This document shows, piece after piece, positions 27,379 through 36,314 of a stretch of 64,000 nucleotides of DNA (within the stretch, counting starts at the first letter, position 1; every line of letters starts with the position of its first letter). The notes beneath the pieces were generated by a model. The model saw only the letters and a program-made list of their open reading frames with translations, was not told the origin of the DNA and searched no databases. Source of the DNA: Oceanipulchritudo coccoides (GTDB lineage: Bacteria > Verrucomicrobiota > Verrucomicrobiia > Opitutales > Oceanipulchritudinaceae); assembly GCF_010500615.1 (NCBI RefSeq), contig NZ_JAAGNX010000002.1:971444-1035443 (forward strand), read 5' to 3'. The position numbers and the translations under genes were made by a program.

Positions 27379-30300
27379 ATCGTGAAGCGCAGCCAGTTTA
27401 CCTCTGGATTGCCGTCAATCTGTAATGAGTGAATCTCGCCATCGCCCTCAAAGGGGTTGGAGGCATCTGTCCAGTTTATCAAGTCTGGAGATGACTGCAG
27501 TTTATAGAGCCGGCCTGGAAGGGTTTCGATGGACAGGTCCATGCTGTCAGGGGCGGGTAACAGACTGACAGGTCTCGCACGGGCGTCTTCAAGCGAGAGT
27601 GGATAGCCTGTTGGCCTTACAGGGGAGGTGTCCAGCACGTATGGCTTGCTTGTTTCAGTTCCACTGACTTGCCAGACCTCGTGGCCGTAGTCGCTGAATC
27701 GCACAAACTGGTTGTTGCCTGGATCCTTGTTTTCCCCGCGGTGAATGACATAGGCCAGCAGGTAGGCTCCTTTAGCCAGTGGAATATCAAAATACACCCC
27801 GAAGGAATCCGTACCGGCCGGCTTGAGTGGCTGATCCCACGGAGTATCGGTGGCCGCACCCTGCCAGACATCCAGTCCCCAGTAGTCAGCAAAGTTGGAG
27901 GAGGCGTAGTTTCCGTAATCGCCATCCGACCGATGGTAATGGATACGCATCGTGTTGGCCGATTCAAGTGGGGAACGAAATACGCCGCCCTCGGCTCCCG
28001 CATCGATCCACCACGTGCCTGCTATGGCGGGGACGAACTTCCGTGAGACGGGTAACAGCTGCCCGTCCACCTGGAGCTCAATCGAGCAGGGCGCGTTCCA
28101 ATAGGCATGGCTTCCTTCCTGGGAGGCCGGTAAAACAAACTGCCATTCGCTCCCAATTTTTTCCCTTGCGCTCGTCCAACCGGAAACTGTTCCATCCCCG
28201 AAGCGCAGTTGCATGAGTATTTGTGTCCCCGATACACCCGACAGGAAGAACTGGAATTCTCCGGTCGCCTCGGCCTCGTGGAAGAACAGACTTGCTTGGC
28301 TTTCAACGGAATAAACATGCGGGGTCTCTGAAGGAATGATCGTGTGCCCCTCATGAAATTGCCGATCGATTCCAACAGTCGTTCCGGCACCCTTGGAGAT
28401 CTGTATCTGTAGTGGCTGGCTCATGTCCTCCGGAGAAAGATAAGCCGCCCAGCCAAAATCCGTCTCTATTATGAATTCGGCTTCCTGGGGCACCCCGCCG
28501 GCCAGTCCAGGGCCCTTTGCCGTGAGTCGCCATCCGTCGATACTGGAGAGGCCCGGTTGAAAGTGCACGACAACATTTTCTGCAAGATCTTCGGGATTCC
28601 ACCGCAAATCCCGGACAATTTCTGATTGGACGGTATTGGAAATACTCGCGGTCACTTCCAGCGCGAACCGGGTCCCGAGGGCAAAACCGGAGAGATCCGG
28701 GTAGAAGCGGTAGGGTGGAGATCGGTCGGTGCCCAGATCCATCCGCTGACCATCGGGTTGGATCAACTCAAGTTTGACGGATGGGTTGCGGTCGGCCGTG
28801 ACATCGATTTCGACAACAGGACGCAGCGGGTAGGTCTGGCCGTCGCGTGAACGTGTACGTCCCTTGAGCGCGTCCCCGTCGGATAGACCGGAAAATGCGA
28901 TTGAAGTGATGGAAGCTTGAGTTCCCGGGACCGGATCCAGTGACTTCAATACCACCACCCGCTGTGGTCCCACATTGAAGCTCACGTTTCCGCCATTGGC
29001 CGTGTAGGTCTCCTGTTGCGTGCTTTCTGAATTATACACCACCCTGTAGGAGCTGTTTTCGTTCCCGCTCATGACCGGCAGCTGTACTTGAACGCTGTCG
29101 CGCCGGTTGGCATTGGCGACAACAAGAAACTCCTCCCCGTTGTTCACATTATAACGCCTGAAGGCGATGGTCATCGAGGCGCTGACTTCGAGCATCTGGA
29201 ATGCTCCCCGCCGCAGGGTTTCCTCGGCATGGTAAAGCTGCGCCATTTCCGCGAGAGCGAGGTACATCGGGTGAGCGGTGTCGAAATTGTTGGCGGCCGG
29301 TGTTGCATAGGTGCCGACGAGATTGGCGGCCATGTAGGCCGGGGTCTGGCTCGGCATCATGTCTTCCCGCGCTGCTGAATAGCCACCTGTTCCGTAGAAC
29401 CCTTGTCCGTCGCCATAGTAGATCACTGGTTGGCCACGCATGAAAAAGAGCAAGGCATAGCCGGTCTTCCACAGGGAGATCAGCGGCTGGTCCGAGAGGG
29501 TGGGGTTGTCTTGCCTGAGAAATCCAGCCCATCGACCCATGTCGTGGTTGCCAAGGAATGTCGGTTGAACAAGGGCGCTTGAATCCGCATCTGTGTGCTG
29601 GTCGTCCTGAGCGAGGTAGTTCTTCAGGCCGTCCGGGGAGTACTGACGGGAAATGAAATCCCGCAGTTGGAAGGCCAGACCGAAATCAAGATTGGCATCC
29701 AGGCTGCCCGTCGTCGTGAAGGCACTCACAAAGGGAACATCCGCGTCATAGACTTCGCCAAAAAGAAAGAAGTGATCAATGCCCTCATCCCTTGCCACGA
29801 CACGGATCCGCTCCCCAAAGGTCTCCCAGAAGCTGAGGTTGACATGCTTCACCGTGTCCACCCGGAATCCGTCGATCCGGTACTCGCGTATCCAGTGACT
29901 GAATACGTCCACCATTCCATCCAGCACGTCGGGGTGTTCGGTGAACAGGTCGTCCAACCCGTAGAAATCCCCGTAGACGGAGCTTTCCCCGCTGAAGCTG
30001 CTGTTGCCGCGATTATGATAATAAAGAGGGTTGTTCAGCCAGGCCGGATTCTTGACATTGGATTCTGGGGCAGCAACCAGCGGTGTGTATGGAAAGCTTG
30101 TGCCTGTAGAAAGCACAGGAAAGACCGGGTTGTTTATTCCGTCTGCCGCAAAGTCGATATCATCGAATACATATCCGCTTGCATCCCTGTATGGGGAGGA
30201 AGTCTTGCTTACATAGGAGTATTGACCTTCCTGAAAGTAAATCACATCGGCCGTGTGGTTGATGACAATGTCCAGGATGACCCGCATGCCACGCGCATGG

Positions 30301-30728
30301 GCGTCATTCACGAATTGCCTGAATTCCTCGTTCGTCCCGAGGTGGGGATCAACATTGAGAAAATCTGTCATCCAGTAACCGTGATACCCGGCAGTAGGAT
30401 ACTGGTACGGTTTGTTCTTCATCACCGGCGTCACCCAGATGGCCGTCGCCCCCAACCCCTCGATGTAGTCAAGGCGCTGCCGAAGCCCAGCAATGTCACC
30501 GCCGTGATAGAATTCCGCGTCGGTCGGATCGTACCCATGGATCGTCCGGTGCAGTCCAGCATCGAGCCCACCCGTGTCATTTGACAGGTCCCCGTTGTCA
30601 AAGCGGTCGGTCATGACAAAGTAAATGACCTCATCCTGGAAGGTCCGGTCGGCTTCCCCCGCCAGATCAGCCCATAGAGCCACACACGCGCTAATAGGGA
30701 TTAACAATGTTGGGGATCGAAGTCTCAT
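27372..30728 (-). CDS. secreted GH13 alpha-amylase with C-terminal CBM41-like module
   Basis: A 1118-residue extracellular glucan hydrolase with a short signal peptide. The GH13 barrel (about 30-560) shows the nucleophile Asp291 in GFRVDTVKH, acid/base Glu325 in FLFGEVYDAD and Asp396 in FLGNHDMGR. Beta-sandwich regions follow. Around residues 890-1040, MRIHYHRSDGDYGNY, YWGLDVWQG and AYVIHRGENKDPGNNQ resemble the pullulanase-associated CBM41/PUD domain, here placed C-terminally. The last 70 residues (YKLQSSPDLINWTDAS) are a tail common on verrucomicrobial exoproteins. It is divergent from pgmB, sharing the operator at 30795, and probably attacks alpha-1,4/1,6-glucan or branches in the target polymer. 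Confidence 0.9.
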   Translation of the reverse strand: MRLRSPTLLIPISACVALWADLAGEADRTFQDEVIYFVMTDRFDNGDLSNDTGGLDAGLHRTIHGYDPTDAEFYHGGDIAGLRQRLDYIEGLGATAIWVTPVMKNKPYQYPTAGYHGYWMTDFLNVDPHLGTNEEFRQFVNDAHARGMRVILDIVINHTADVIYFQEGQYSYVSKTSSPYRDASGYVFDDIDFAADGINNPVFPVLSTGTSFPYTPLVAAPESNVKNPAWLNNPLYYHNRGNSSFSGESSVYGDFYGLDDLFTEHPDVLDGMVDVFSHWIREYRIDGFRVDTVKHVNLSFWETFGERIRVVARDEGIDHFFLFGEVYDADVPFVSAFTTTGSLDANLDFGLAFQLRDFISRQYSPDGLKNYLAQDDQHTDADSSALVQPTFLGNHDMGRWAGFLRQDNPTLSDQPLISLWKTGYALLFFMRGQPVIYYGDGQGFYGTGGYSAAREDMMPSQTPAYMAANLVGTYATPAANNFDTAHPMYLALAEMAQLYHAEETLRRGAFQMLEVSASMTIAFRRYNVNNGEEFLVVANANRRDSVQVQLPVMSGNENSSYRVVYNSESTQQETYTANGGNVSFNVGPQRVVVLKSLDPVPGTQASITSIAFSGLSDGDALKGRTRSRDGQTYPLRPVVEIDVTADRNPSVKLELIQPDGQRMDLGTDRSPPYRFYPDLSGFALGTRFALEVTASISNTVQSEIVRDLRWNPEDLAENVVVHFQPGLSSIDGWRLTAKGPGLAGGVPQEAEFIIETDFGWAAYLSPEDMSQPLQIQISKGAGTTVGIDRQFHEGHTIIPSETPHVYSVESQASLFFHEAEATGEFQFFLSGVSGTQILMQLRFGDGTVSGWTSAREKIGSEWQFVLPASQEGSHAYWNAPCSIELQVDGQLLPVSRKFVPAIAGTWWIDAGAEGGVFRSPLESANTMRIHYHRSDGDYGNYASSNFADYWGLDVWQGAATDTPWDQPLKPAGTDSFGVYFDIPLAKGAYLLAYVIHRGENKDPGNNQFVRFSDYGHEVWQVSGTETSKPYVLDTSPVRPTGYPLSLEDARARPVSLLPAPDSMDLSIETLPGRLYKLQSSPDLINWTDASNPFEGDGEIHSLQIDGNPEVNWLRFTIQ

Positions 30729-30794
30729 CAGGTGTTTTGTTTCCTTGGTAGTTTACGATGTGGCCGATTTCCCCCGTTTCAATTCCCTCGCCGG

Positions 30795-30806
30795 ATTTAC
30801 GTAAAC
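30795..30806. promoter_or_regulatory. LacI-type operator, amylase/pgmB divergent region
   Basis: ATTTACGTAAAC: the palindromic core TTTACGTAAA with the central CG typical of LacI-family sites. It lies between the divergent amylase (start 30728) and pgmB (start 30865) genes and could control both. Confidence 0.85.
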
Positions 30807-30864
30807 CTCGGGCGGAGTCGTGTCGTGTATGATGGGCGGCTTTTGTCATTTTCCAGTAAGCACC

Positions 30865-31539
30865 ATGGAGAAACAAATTAAAGCAGTTTTGTTCGACCTT
30901 GACGGGGTCATTGTTTTCACGGACCGGTATCATTACCTTGGCTGGAAAAAGCTTGCAGACGAGCACGGCTGGGCCTTTGACGAGGAGGTGAACAACGGCT
31001 GCCGCGGGGTTCCCCGGATGGAGTCGCTGGAGGTGATCCTGCGTCACAACGGGGTGGAATTGCCGGAGGCGGAAAAAGAGGAACTGGCGACTCGCAAGAA
31101 TGCATACTATGTCGAGTTGTTGAAGGACATCAACGAGGAGGATGTTTATCCTGGTGCGGTGGAATTCCTGAAGAAAATCCGCGCCACAGGGGTCAAGACG
31201 GGCCTCTGTTCATCCAGCAAGAATGCCCCTCTGGTGCTCGAATCTCTCGGCCTCAGCGATTATTTTGACGCGGTTGTCACAGGCGCGGATATCAAGAACG
31301 CGAAGCCGGACCCGGAGATATTCCTTCTGGGTGCCGAGTGGGTGGGAGTTGCCCCCGAGAATTGTGTTGTCTTTGAGGATGCGCCTTCCGGTGTGGCGGG
31401 TGCGCTTGCGGCTGGCATGGCCTGTGTGGGTGTTGGCTCTCCAGAGTTGCTGACGGAGGCTCCTGTCACCATAACTGACTACAGCACGATCGATATTGAT
31501 GCGTTGCTCAATAACCAGCTGACGGGGAGTCCTGTGTAA
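30865..31539 (+). CDS. pgmB: beta-phosphoglucomutase (HAD family)
   Basis: Converts beta-glucose-1-phosphate, the GH65 product, to glucose-6-phosphate. The 224-residue protein starts at the ATG at 30865 (MEKQIKAVLFDLDGV). HAD motif I is FDLDGVIVFTDRYHYLGWK with the nucleophile Asp; the following T-D-xx-H context is typical of beta-PGM. The cap loop NNGCRGVPRMESL matches the substrate-binding loop. Motif II is GLCSSSKNAP and motifs III/IV are KNAKPDPEIFL and VVFEDAPSGVAGA. It overlaps the first GH65 gene by one base (TAATG), and GH65-pgmB coupling is a standard phosphorolytic pathway. Operator-controlled. Confidence 0.95.
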   Translation: MEKQIKAVLFDLDGVIVFTDRYHYLGWKKLADEHGWAFDEEVNNGCRGVPRMESLEVILRHNGVELPEAEKEELATRKNAYYVELLKDINEEDVYPGAVEFLKKIRATGVKTGLCSSSKNAPLVLESLGLSDYFDAVVTGADIKNAKPDPEIFLLGAEWVGVAPENCVVFEDAPSGVAGALAAGMACVGVGSPELLTEAPVTITDYSTIDIDALLNNQLTGSPV

Positions 31540-33884
31540 TGAGTGACACTACCCTTGTTGATACCCCGACCGAGGCAAAGGGAACAATTGATCCGCACTG
31601 GTATGCCCAGGGTGATTCCTGGCTGTTGGAGCAGGACCGATGGGACCCGGAGCGAAATATTTACTTCGAGACAATTTTCTCACTCGCCAACGGCTATATG
31701 GGCTACCGCGGCTACCGGGAGGAACTGGACAACCATTTTCCGTCGATCCGGGAAGGCTACCTTGCAGGAATGTTTGCCAAGCTGCCACCAGTAGCGCGAA
31801 AGCTTGTGATCCATGACTACGAATGGGATTCACGCCAGATGGTTTCCTTGCCGGAGATTTTCGGTGCATTGGTGATGCTGAACGGCGAGCTCTTCAACAT
31901 TGCTGACGGGAAGCTGCTGACTTACAGACAGAAACTGGACATGCGGTCCGGTGTTCTCGAGCGCAATATTGAGTGGGATACAGACACTGGCTATCGCACG
32001 CGCCTGCGCTTTACCCGTTTTCTATCGGCCGCGACTCCGAACCTCGCGGTGCATAAGATCGACATTGAGCCGGTCAATTGGAGCGGACCGGCGGAAATCT
32101 GGTGGGATTACGATATCGGCCAGCGAACCGTTTTCCGTTGTGGTGATCCAGCCCGTGCGCATGTCGATTGCTCCCACTTTGAGATACTGGAAGCAGACGC
32201 CGAGGGAGACACGGTCTCGGGCCTTGTCCAGACTGTTGGAACCGGCCACAAAATTGGGATTGCCAGCCGCCTCGTGGGCAGCCCGGCGGCCAGCCAGGTG
32301 GAGGGAGACAGCTTGTTGTCGCAATCTGTCAGGGAACGTGTGAAGGCCGGAACCAAGGTTTCAATTGTTCGCTATACAGCCATTTCAACTACACGTGATG
32401 CGGGTGTTAAGGATCCGTCCAACTCGGTGACGGGGATTCTGAAAACCGCTGCTGAATCCGGCTATGAATCCCTTCTCACCGCTCAAAAAACCGTATGGGA
32501 AAGCCGTTGGCGCAAGGCGGATATTGAGATCGACGGTCCAGCCCGGGATCAGGCCTTGGTCCGATTCGGAATTTTCAGCCTGCTGCAGGTTGCGCCGTTC
32601 CATGCTGACAACCTGAGTGTCCCCGCCAGGTGCTACGCCTATAATCGCTACAACGGCCTGTACTTCTGGGACGGGGAAATTTTCCTCCTTCCCTTCTACC
32701 AGTCTTGCCAACCGGAGGTAGCCCGCAACATGCTGAAGTTCCGTTGCGGGACGATCGACGGAGCGCGGCGCAATGCACAACTCCTCGGGGCCAAAGGGGC
32801 CATTTTTCCCTGGCAGGGCGACGCGGATTTTGGAGAGGAACAGGCACCATGGGGGCTTTACGAGTATCTTTGGCACCAGAATGCGGATATCATTTATGCC
32901 TTTGACCAGTATGCCCGCAGTACCGGGGACAACCGATTTATTTTCGATGACGGCCTTGAGGTGTTGGCAGAAACAGCACGCTTCTGGGCATCGAAATTTG
33001 AGCTGGATGCAGACGGCCAGTATCATCTTGACGGCACTGTCGGCCCGGATGAGGCGGAGGAGCATGGTCCCGACAACGGCTACACCTGCATGATGGCGCA
33101 GCGCAGCCTTGAAATCAGCTCCCGCTGGTGGGCAAAGGCAATGGAAGAGGCACCTGAACTTGCAAGGGAAATGGCAGCGAAGCTGGAGCTTGGCGTTGAT
33201 GAAATTGCCCAGTGGCAAACCATCGCCTCCCTTGTCAGCATGCCGGAACTGGAAGAGTGTCCCGGGGTGCCCCTGCAGGATGCCTTCCTGCTCAAGCGCA
33301 AGCGTGAAGATCTCTCCAATATGACGGTGGACGAGTTCTGGCAACGCCGTGGCGAGGTACAAGTGATCAAGCAGGCGGATATTGTCCTGGCGATGTACCT
33401 GCTGGAGGACAAGTTCACGCGCGAGCAGATCAAGTGCGGCTACGAATTCTACGAGCCGCGAACGTTGCACGTCTCCTCGCTCAGCTATAACACGCATTCC
33501 ATTGTAGCGGCCATTATCGGGCACGATGAGGAGGCCTACGAATATTTCCACCGGGCTGCCGGACTGGACCTCGATAACCTCCGTAACGCCACCAAGGATG
33601 GCCTGCATGCCGCCGCCCTCGGAGGGGTCTGGCAAATGGCACTGGCTGGCTTCATGGGTATGCGGATACGGGAGGACCACTTGTTTTTCCAACCCTCTCT
33701 TCCAAAGGTATGGAAACAAGTTCGTTTCCCTGTGGAGTATCGCGGATGGAAATTGCAGGTCACTGCTGATAGCGGGTCGCTGAAAATTAAGGTCAGTGGA
33801 ACGGGGCATGAAGCTGCTCAGCTTCGTGTGGGAACGGAGATGTTTGCGCTGGCCTCCGACCAGACCATCGAAATTACCCTTTGA
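31539..33884 (+). CDS. GH65 phosphorylase, divergent active-site loop
   Basis: A 781-residue cytoplasmic (no signal peptide) GH65 enzyme, presumably an inverting alpha-glucobiose phosphorylase. The (alpha/alpha)6 barrel carries YFWDGEIFLLPFY, where GH65 enzymes have a W-D-x-E stretch. The general acid is Glu505 in TVGPDEAEEHGPDNGYT. Most GH65 phosphorylases have GPDE(Y/F)HExVxNNAYTN here, so the residues around the acceptor site differ. The phosphate-loop region is also altered (SSLSYNTHSIVAA). It is translationally coupled to pgmB and followed 13 bp later by a second GH65, so it may use a different glucobiose or oligosaccharide. The acceptor specificity is inferred only as 'different'. Confidence 0.9.
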   Translation: MSDTTLVDTPTEAKGTIDPHWYAQGDSWLLEQDRWDPERNIYFETIFSLANGYMGYRGYREELDNHFPSIREGYLAGMFAKLPPVARKLVIHDYEWDSRQMVSLPEIFGALVMLNGELFNIADGKLLTYRQKLDMRSGVLERNIEWDTDTGYRTRLRFTRFLSAATPNLAVHKIDIEPVNWSGPAEIWWDYDIGQRTVFRCGDPARAHVDCSHFEILEADAEGDTVSGLVQTVGTGHKIGIASRLVGSPAASQVEGDSLLSQSVRERVKAGTKVSIVRYTAISTTRDAGVKDPSNSVTGILKTAAESGYESLLTAQKTVWESRWRKADIEIDGPARDQALVRFGIFSLLQVAPFHADNLSVPARCYAYNRYNGLYFWDGEIFLLPFYQSCQPEVARNMLKFRCGTIDGARRNAQLLGAKGAIFPWQGDADFGEEQAPWGLYEYLWHQNADIIYAFDQYARSTGDNRFIFDDGLEVLAETARFWASKFELDADGQYHLDGTVGPDEAEEHGPDNGYTCMMAQRSLEISSRWWAKAMEEAPELAREMAAKLELGVDEIAQWQTIASLVSMPELEECPGVPLQDAFLLKRKREDLSNMTVDEFWQRRGEVQVIKQADIVLAMYLLEDKFTREQIKCGYEFYEPRTLHVSSLSYNTHSIVAAIIGHDEEAYEYFHRAAGLDLDNLRNATKDGLHAAALGGVWQMALAGFMGMRIREDHLFFQPSLPKVWKQVRFPVEYRGWKLQVTADSGSLKIKVSGTGHEAAQLRVGTEMFALASDQTIEITL

Positions 33885-33897
33885 GGGACTGTTTTCA

Positions 33898-36213
33898 ATG
33901 AACACTTCCGAGGAGCGATCCGCCGGCGCGGATGACTGGACAGTTGCCGTTAATGGCTGGGATCCGGAAAAAGTGACCCATCACGGGAACCTCTTTCTCC
34001 TCGGCAACGGGTGTATGGGCTATCGTGGTACCCTGGAGGAATTTGGACCAGACGAGAAAGTCGGTATCCTCATCCCTGGACTTTATGACAGGGTGGGGGA
34101 TGCCTGGCGTGAACCCGTCAACGCCCCCAATGCGCTCTTTACGCGTATCGCGATCAATGGGAAGTGGCTCAACCCTCTCGATATAAAGCCCGACGCACAT
34201 CAGCAAAGTCTTGATCTCAGGACGGCCACCCACCGCCGCCTGACCCGTTTTACTGTGGACGGGGTCCGGGTTTTGTTGTCCGCTGAACGCTTTCTTAGTG
34301 CCGACAAGGTGAATCTGATGGCAATGCAATTTGTCATTGAAATCCAAGGACAAGCCGAAGTAACCGTCGAAACCGGAATTGACCAGCGGATCTGGGATCT
34401 GAACGGTCCTCACCTGGAAGGCTTTTCCGCCTCGCAGGTTGATGGCACACTTTTGCTTGAGTCGAGCACTCACGAGAAAGGCGAGCCGGTTGCTGTCGCT
34501 GAGCGTGCCCTGTGGCAATCAAAGGTCCCTGTCGGCTCGGAAACCGTTGATGGTTCAATGCGCCGCTGGCAGTTTTCTGCGGATGGTTCTGTCTCGCTCG
34601 CTCTCGAGAAGGTAGCCACAGTCCATACGTCCCTTGATCAACACGGTGTTACAGATATTGACGAACTGGCCTGCAGGGAGTTGGCGGTTGCCTCCGAGGC
34701 AGGTTACAAAAAGCTCCACGCGGCGCACAGGGAGGTCTGGGAGCAACGATGGAATCGTGCCGACATCACTATTGACGGTGACCGGGAGGGGCAGAATGCA
34801 CTGCGTTACAGCATTTACCAGTTGCTTTCCGCAGCTCCCTTTCATTCTGAACATCTTTCGATTCCTGCGCGCGCCCTTTCCGGTCAGGTCTACAAGGGGG
34901 CCATCTTCTGGGATACGGAGATTTTCATGTTGCCGTTCTTCCTGGCAACCTTCCCCGAGGTGGCACGCAACCTTGTCCGCTACAGGATTCACACCCTCGA
35001 CGGAGCAAAGGAAAAGGCCCGCGAGTACGGCCATGTTGGTGCTTTTTATCCATGGGAAGGGCAGGAGGGTGGCTTTGACGCATGCACGCTTTTCAACGTT
35101 ACCGACGTCTTCACGCATCGTCCAATGCGCACATACTTCCGGGACAAGCAGATCCACATCAGCGGGGATGTTGCATGGGCTGTCTGGAGGTATGTTCAAG
35201 TAACCGGCGACCATGTCCTGCTTTGGAGTGGAGGTTTCGAGGTCATGCTCGAGTGTGCCCGATTTTTTCTTTCATGGGCGTATCGGACATCCGACGACAA
35301 GCACTTCGTCCTGCTTGATGTCACCGGGCCCGATGAGTATCACGAGCGTGTCAATAATAATGCCTACACCAACTATCTCGTTCGCCACTGCGTCCGCGCA
35401 ATGCTTGAGGCGGCACGGATTATGGCTGAATCTGATCCGGAAAAATTTAGTGAGCTTGCTTCAGCCCTTGGCTTCAATGATGCTGAGCGGGACTGCCTTC
35501 AGGATTTTGCGGATCGTCTTCATCTTCCACAACCAAATCCCAGGAATGGAATTATCGAACAGTTCGATGGTTACTTTCAACTTGAGGACTGCTCTCTTGA
35601 CCAACTAAAGGGCCGTATCATAGACCCCAATGAGTATTTGGGTGGTGGTAGTGGGTTAGCCACGACAACATGTATTCTTAAACAGGCCGATACCGTACTT
35701 GCGACCTTTCTTTTCGATGACATCTTCTCTCCCGCCCAGAAAGAGGCCAACTGGAATTTCTACGAGCCGCGCACCGAGCACGGCTCCAGCCTGAGCGCCT
35801 GTGTCTACTCTCTTGTCGCAACAGAGATCGGTAAGCCCGATTTTGCCTATGAATATTTTCTCAAGACAGCCACGATCGACCTTCACGGAAATTCCAAACA
35901 GCATGTGGGAACCCTCTATATCGGAGGAACTCATCCTGCGGCCAATGGTGGAGCGTGGATGGTTGCGGTTCTGGGTTTTGCGGGTCTGAACCTCCTCCCT
36001 GATCAGGTGCGATTCCGCCCGCGCCTGCCGTCACAATGGAATGGGCTATGCTTCTCATTCTGCTGGCAGGGCCTGCTCGCCTCTGTCTCAATTGATAATG
36101 ATGTCATAGAGGTCCATGCAGATCCCACCAATTCCAGTCCAATTCCGTGCGCCTTCGATGGAACCCTTCAGCACTGCCAGCCAGGTCAGGTGCTGTCCCT
36201 TCCCTTTGTCTGA
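33898..36213 (+). CDS. GH65 phosphorylase, kojibiose/nigerose phosphorylase-like
   Basis: A 771-residue cytoplasmic enzyme; the ATG at 33898 is used, as the open frame reaches back into the preceding gene. All GH65 marks are canonical: FWDTEIFMLPFF, catalytic Glu480 in VTGPDEYHERVNNNAYTN, and the phosphate-binding PRTEHGSSLSACVYSLVA. The sequence around these sites looks like kojibiose and nigerose phosphorylases. With GH71 and GH87 genes next door, nigerose (alpha-1,3-glucobiose) is the most sensible substrate, giving glucose and beta-glucose-1-phosphate for PgmB. The specificity is inferred from context. Last gene of the pgmB operon. Confidence 0.92.
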   Translation: MNTSEERSAGADDWTVAVNGWDPEKVTHHGNLFLLGNGCMGYRGTLEEFGPDEKVGILIPGLYDRVGDAWREPVNAPNALFTRIAINGKWLNPLDIKPDAHQQSLDLRTATHRRLTRFTVDGVRVLLSAERFLSADKVNLMAMQFVIEIQGQAEVTVETGIDQRIWDLNGPHLEGFSASQVDGTLLLESSTHEKGEPVAVAERALWQSKVPVGSETVDGSMRRWQFSADGSVSLALEKVATVHTSLDQHGVTDIDELACRELAVASEAGYKKLHAAHREVWEQRWNRADITIDGDREGQNALRYSIYQLLSAAPFHSEHLSIPARALSGQVYKGAIFWDTEIFMLPFFLATFPEVARNLVRYRIHTLDGAKEKAREYGHVGAFYPWEGQEGGFDACTLFNVTDVFTHRPMRTYFRDKQIHISGDVAWAVWRYVQVTGDHVLLWSGGFEVMLECARFFLSWAYRTSDDKHFVLLDVTGPDEYHERVNNNAYTNYLVRHCVRAMLEAARIMAESDPEKFSELASALGFNDAERDCLQDFADRLHLPQPNPRNGIIEQFDGYFQLEDCSLDQLKGRIIDPNEYLGGGSGLATTTCILKQADTVLATFLFDDIFSPAQKEANWNFYEPRTEHGSSLSACVYSLVATEIGKPDFAYEYFLKTATIDLHGNSKQHVGTLYIGGTHPAANGGAWMVAVLGFAGLNLLPDQVRFRPRLPSQWNGLCFSFCWQGLLASVSIDNDVIEVHADPTNSSPIPCAFDGTLQHCQPGQVLSLPFV

Positions 36214-36228
36214 CCCTTCCCTTGCTGA

Positions 36229-36240
36229 ATTTACGTAAAC
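36229..36240. promoter_or_regulatory. LacI-type operator upstream of 36315
   Basis: ATTTACGTAAAC, identical in all 12 bases to five other sites in the locus. It starts 15 bp after the GH65 stop codon and lies about 80 bp before the next start codon. Confidence 0.87.
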
Positions 36241-36262
36241 TCGCTGGAGATTTGGCGCTTGT

Positions 36263-36292
36263 TTGTAACACATGGTAACCTGAATCTAATAA
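36263..36292 (+). promoter_or_regulatory. possible promoter of 36315
   Basis: TTGTAA (36263-36268), an 18-base spacer and TAATAA (36287-36292) resemble a sigma-70 promoter. The operator would be centred about 64 bp upstream of the predicted start site. Found by eye only. Confidence 0.4.
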
Positions 36293-36314
36293 GACTTAAA
36301 ACCCTCAAAGAATT

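Noticed and set aside
32385..33905. A 506-residue open frame on the minus strand
   Set aside because: It is antisense to the first GH65 gene, whose motifs are unambiguous; no recognisable domain in the antisense protein.
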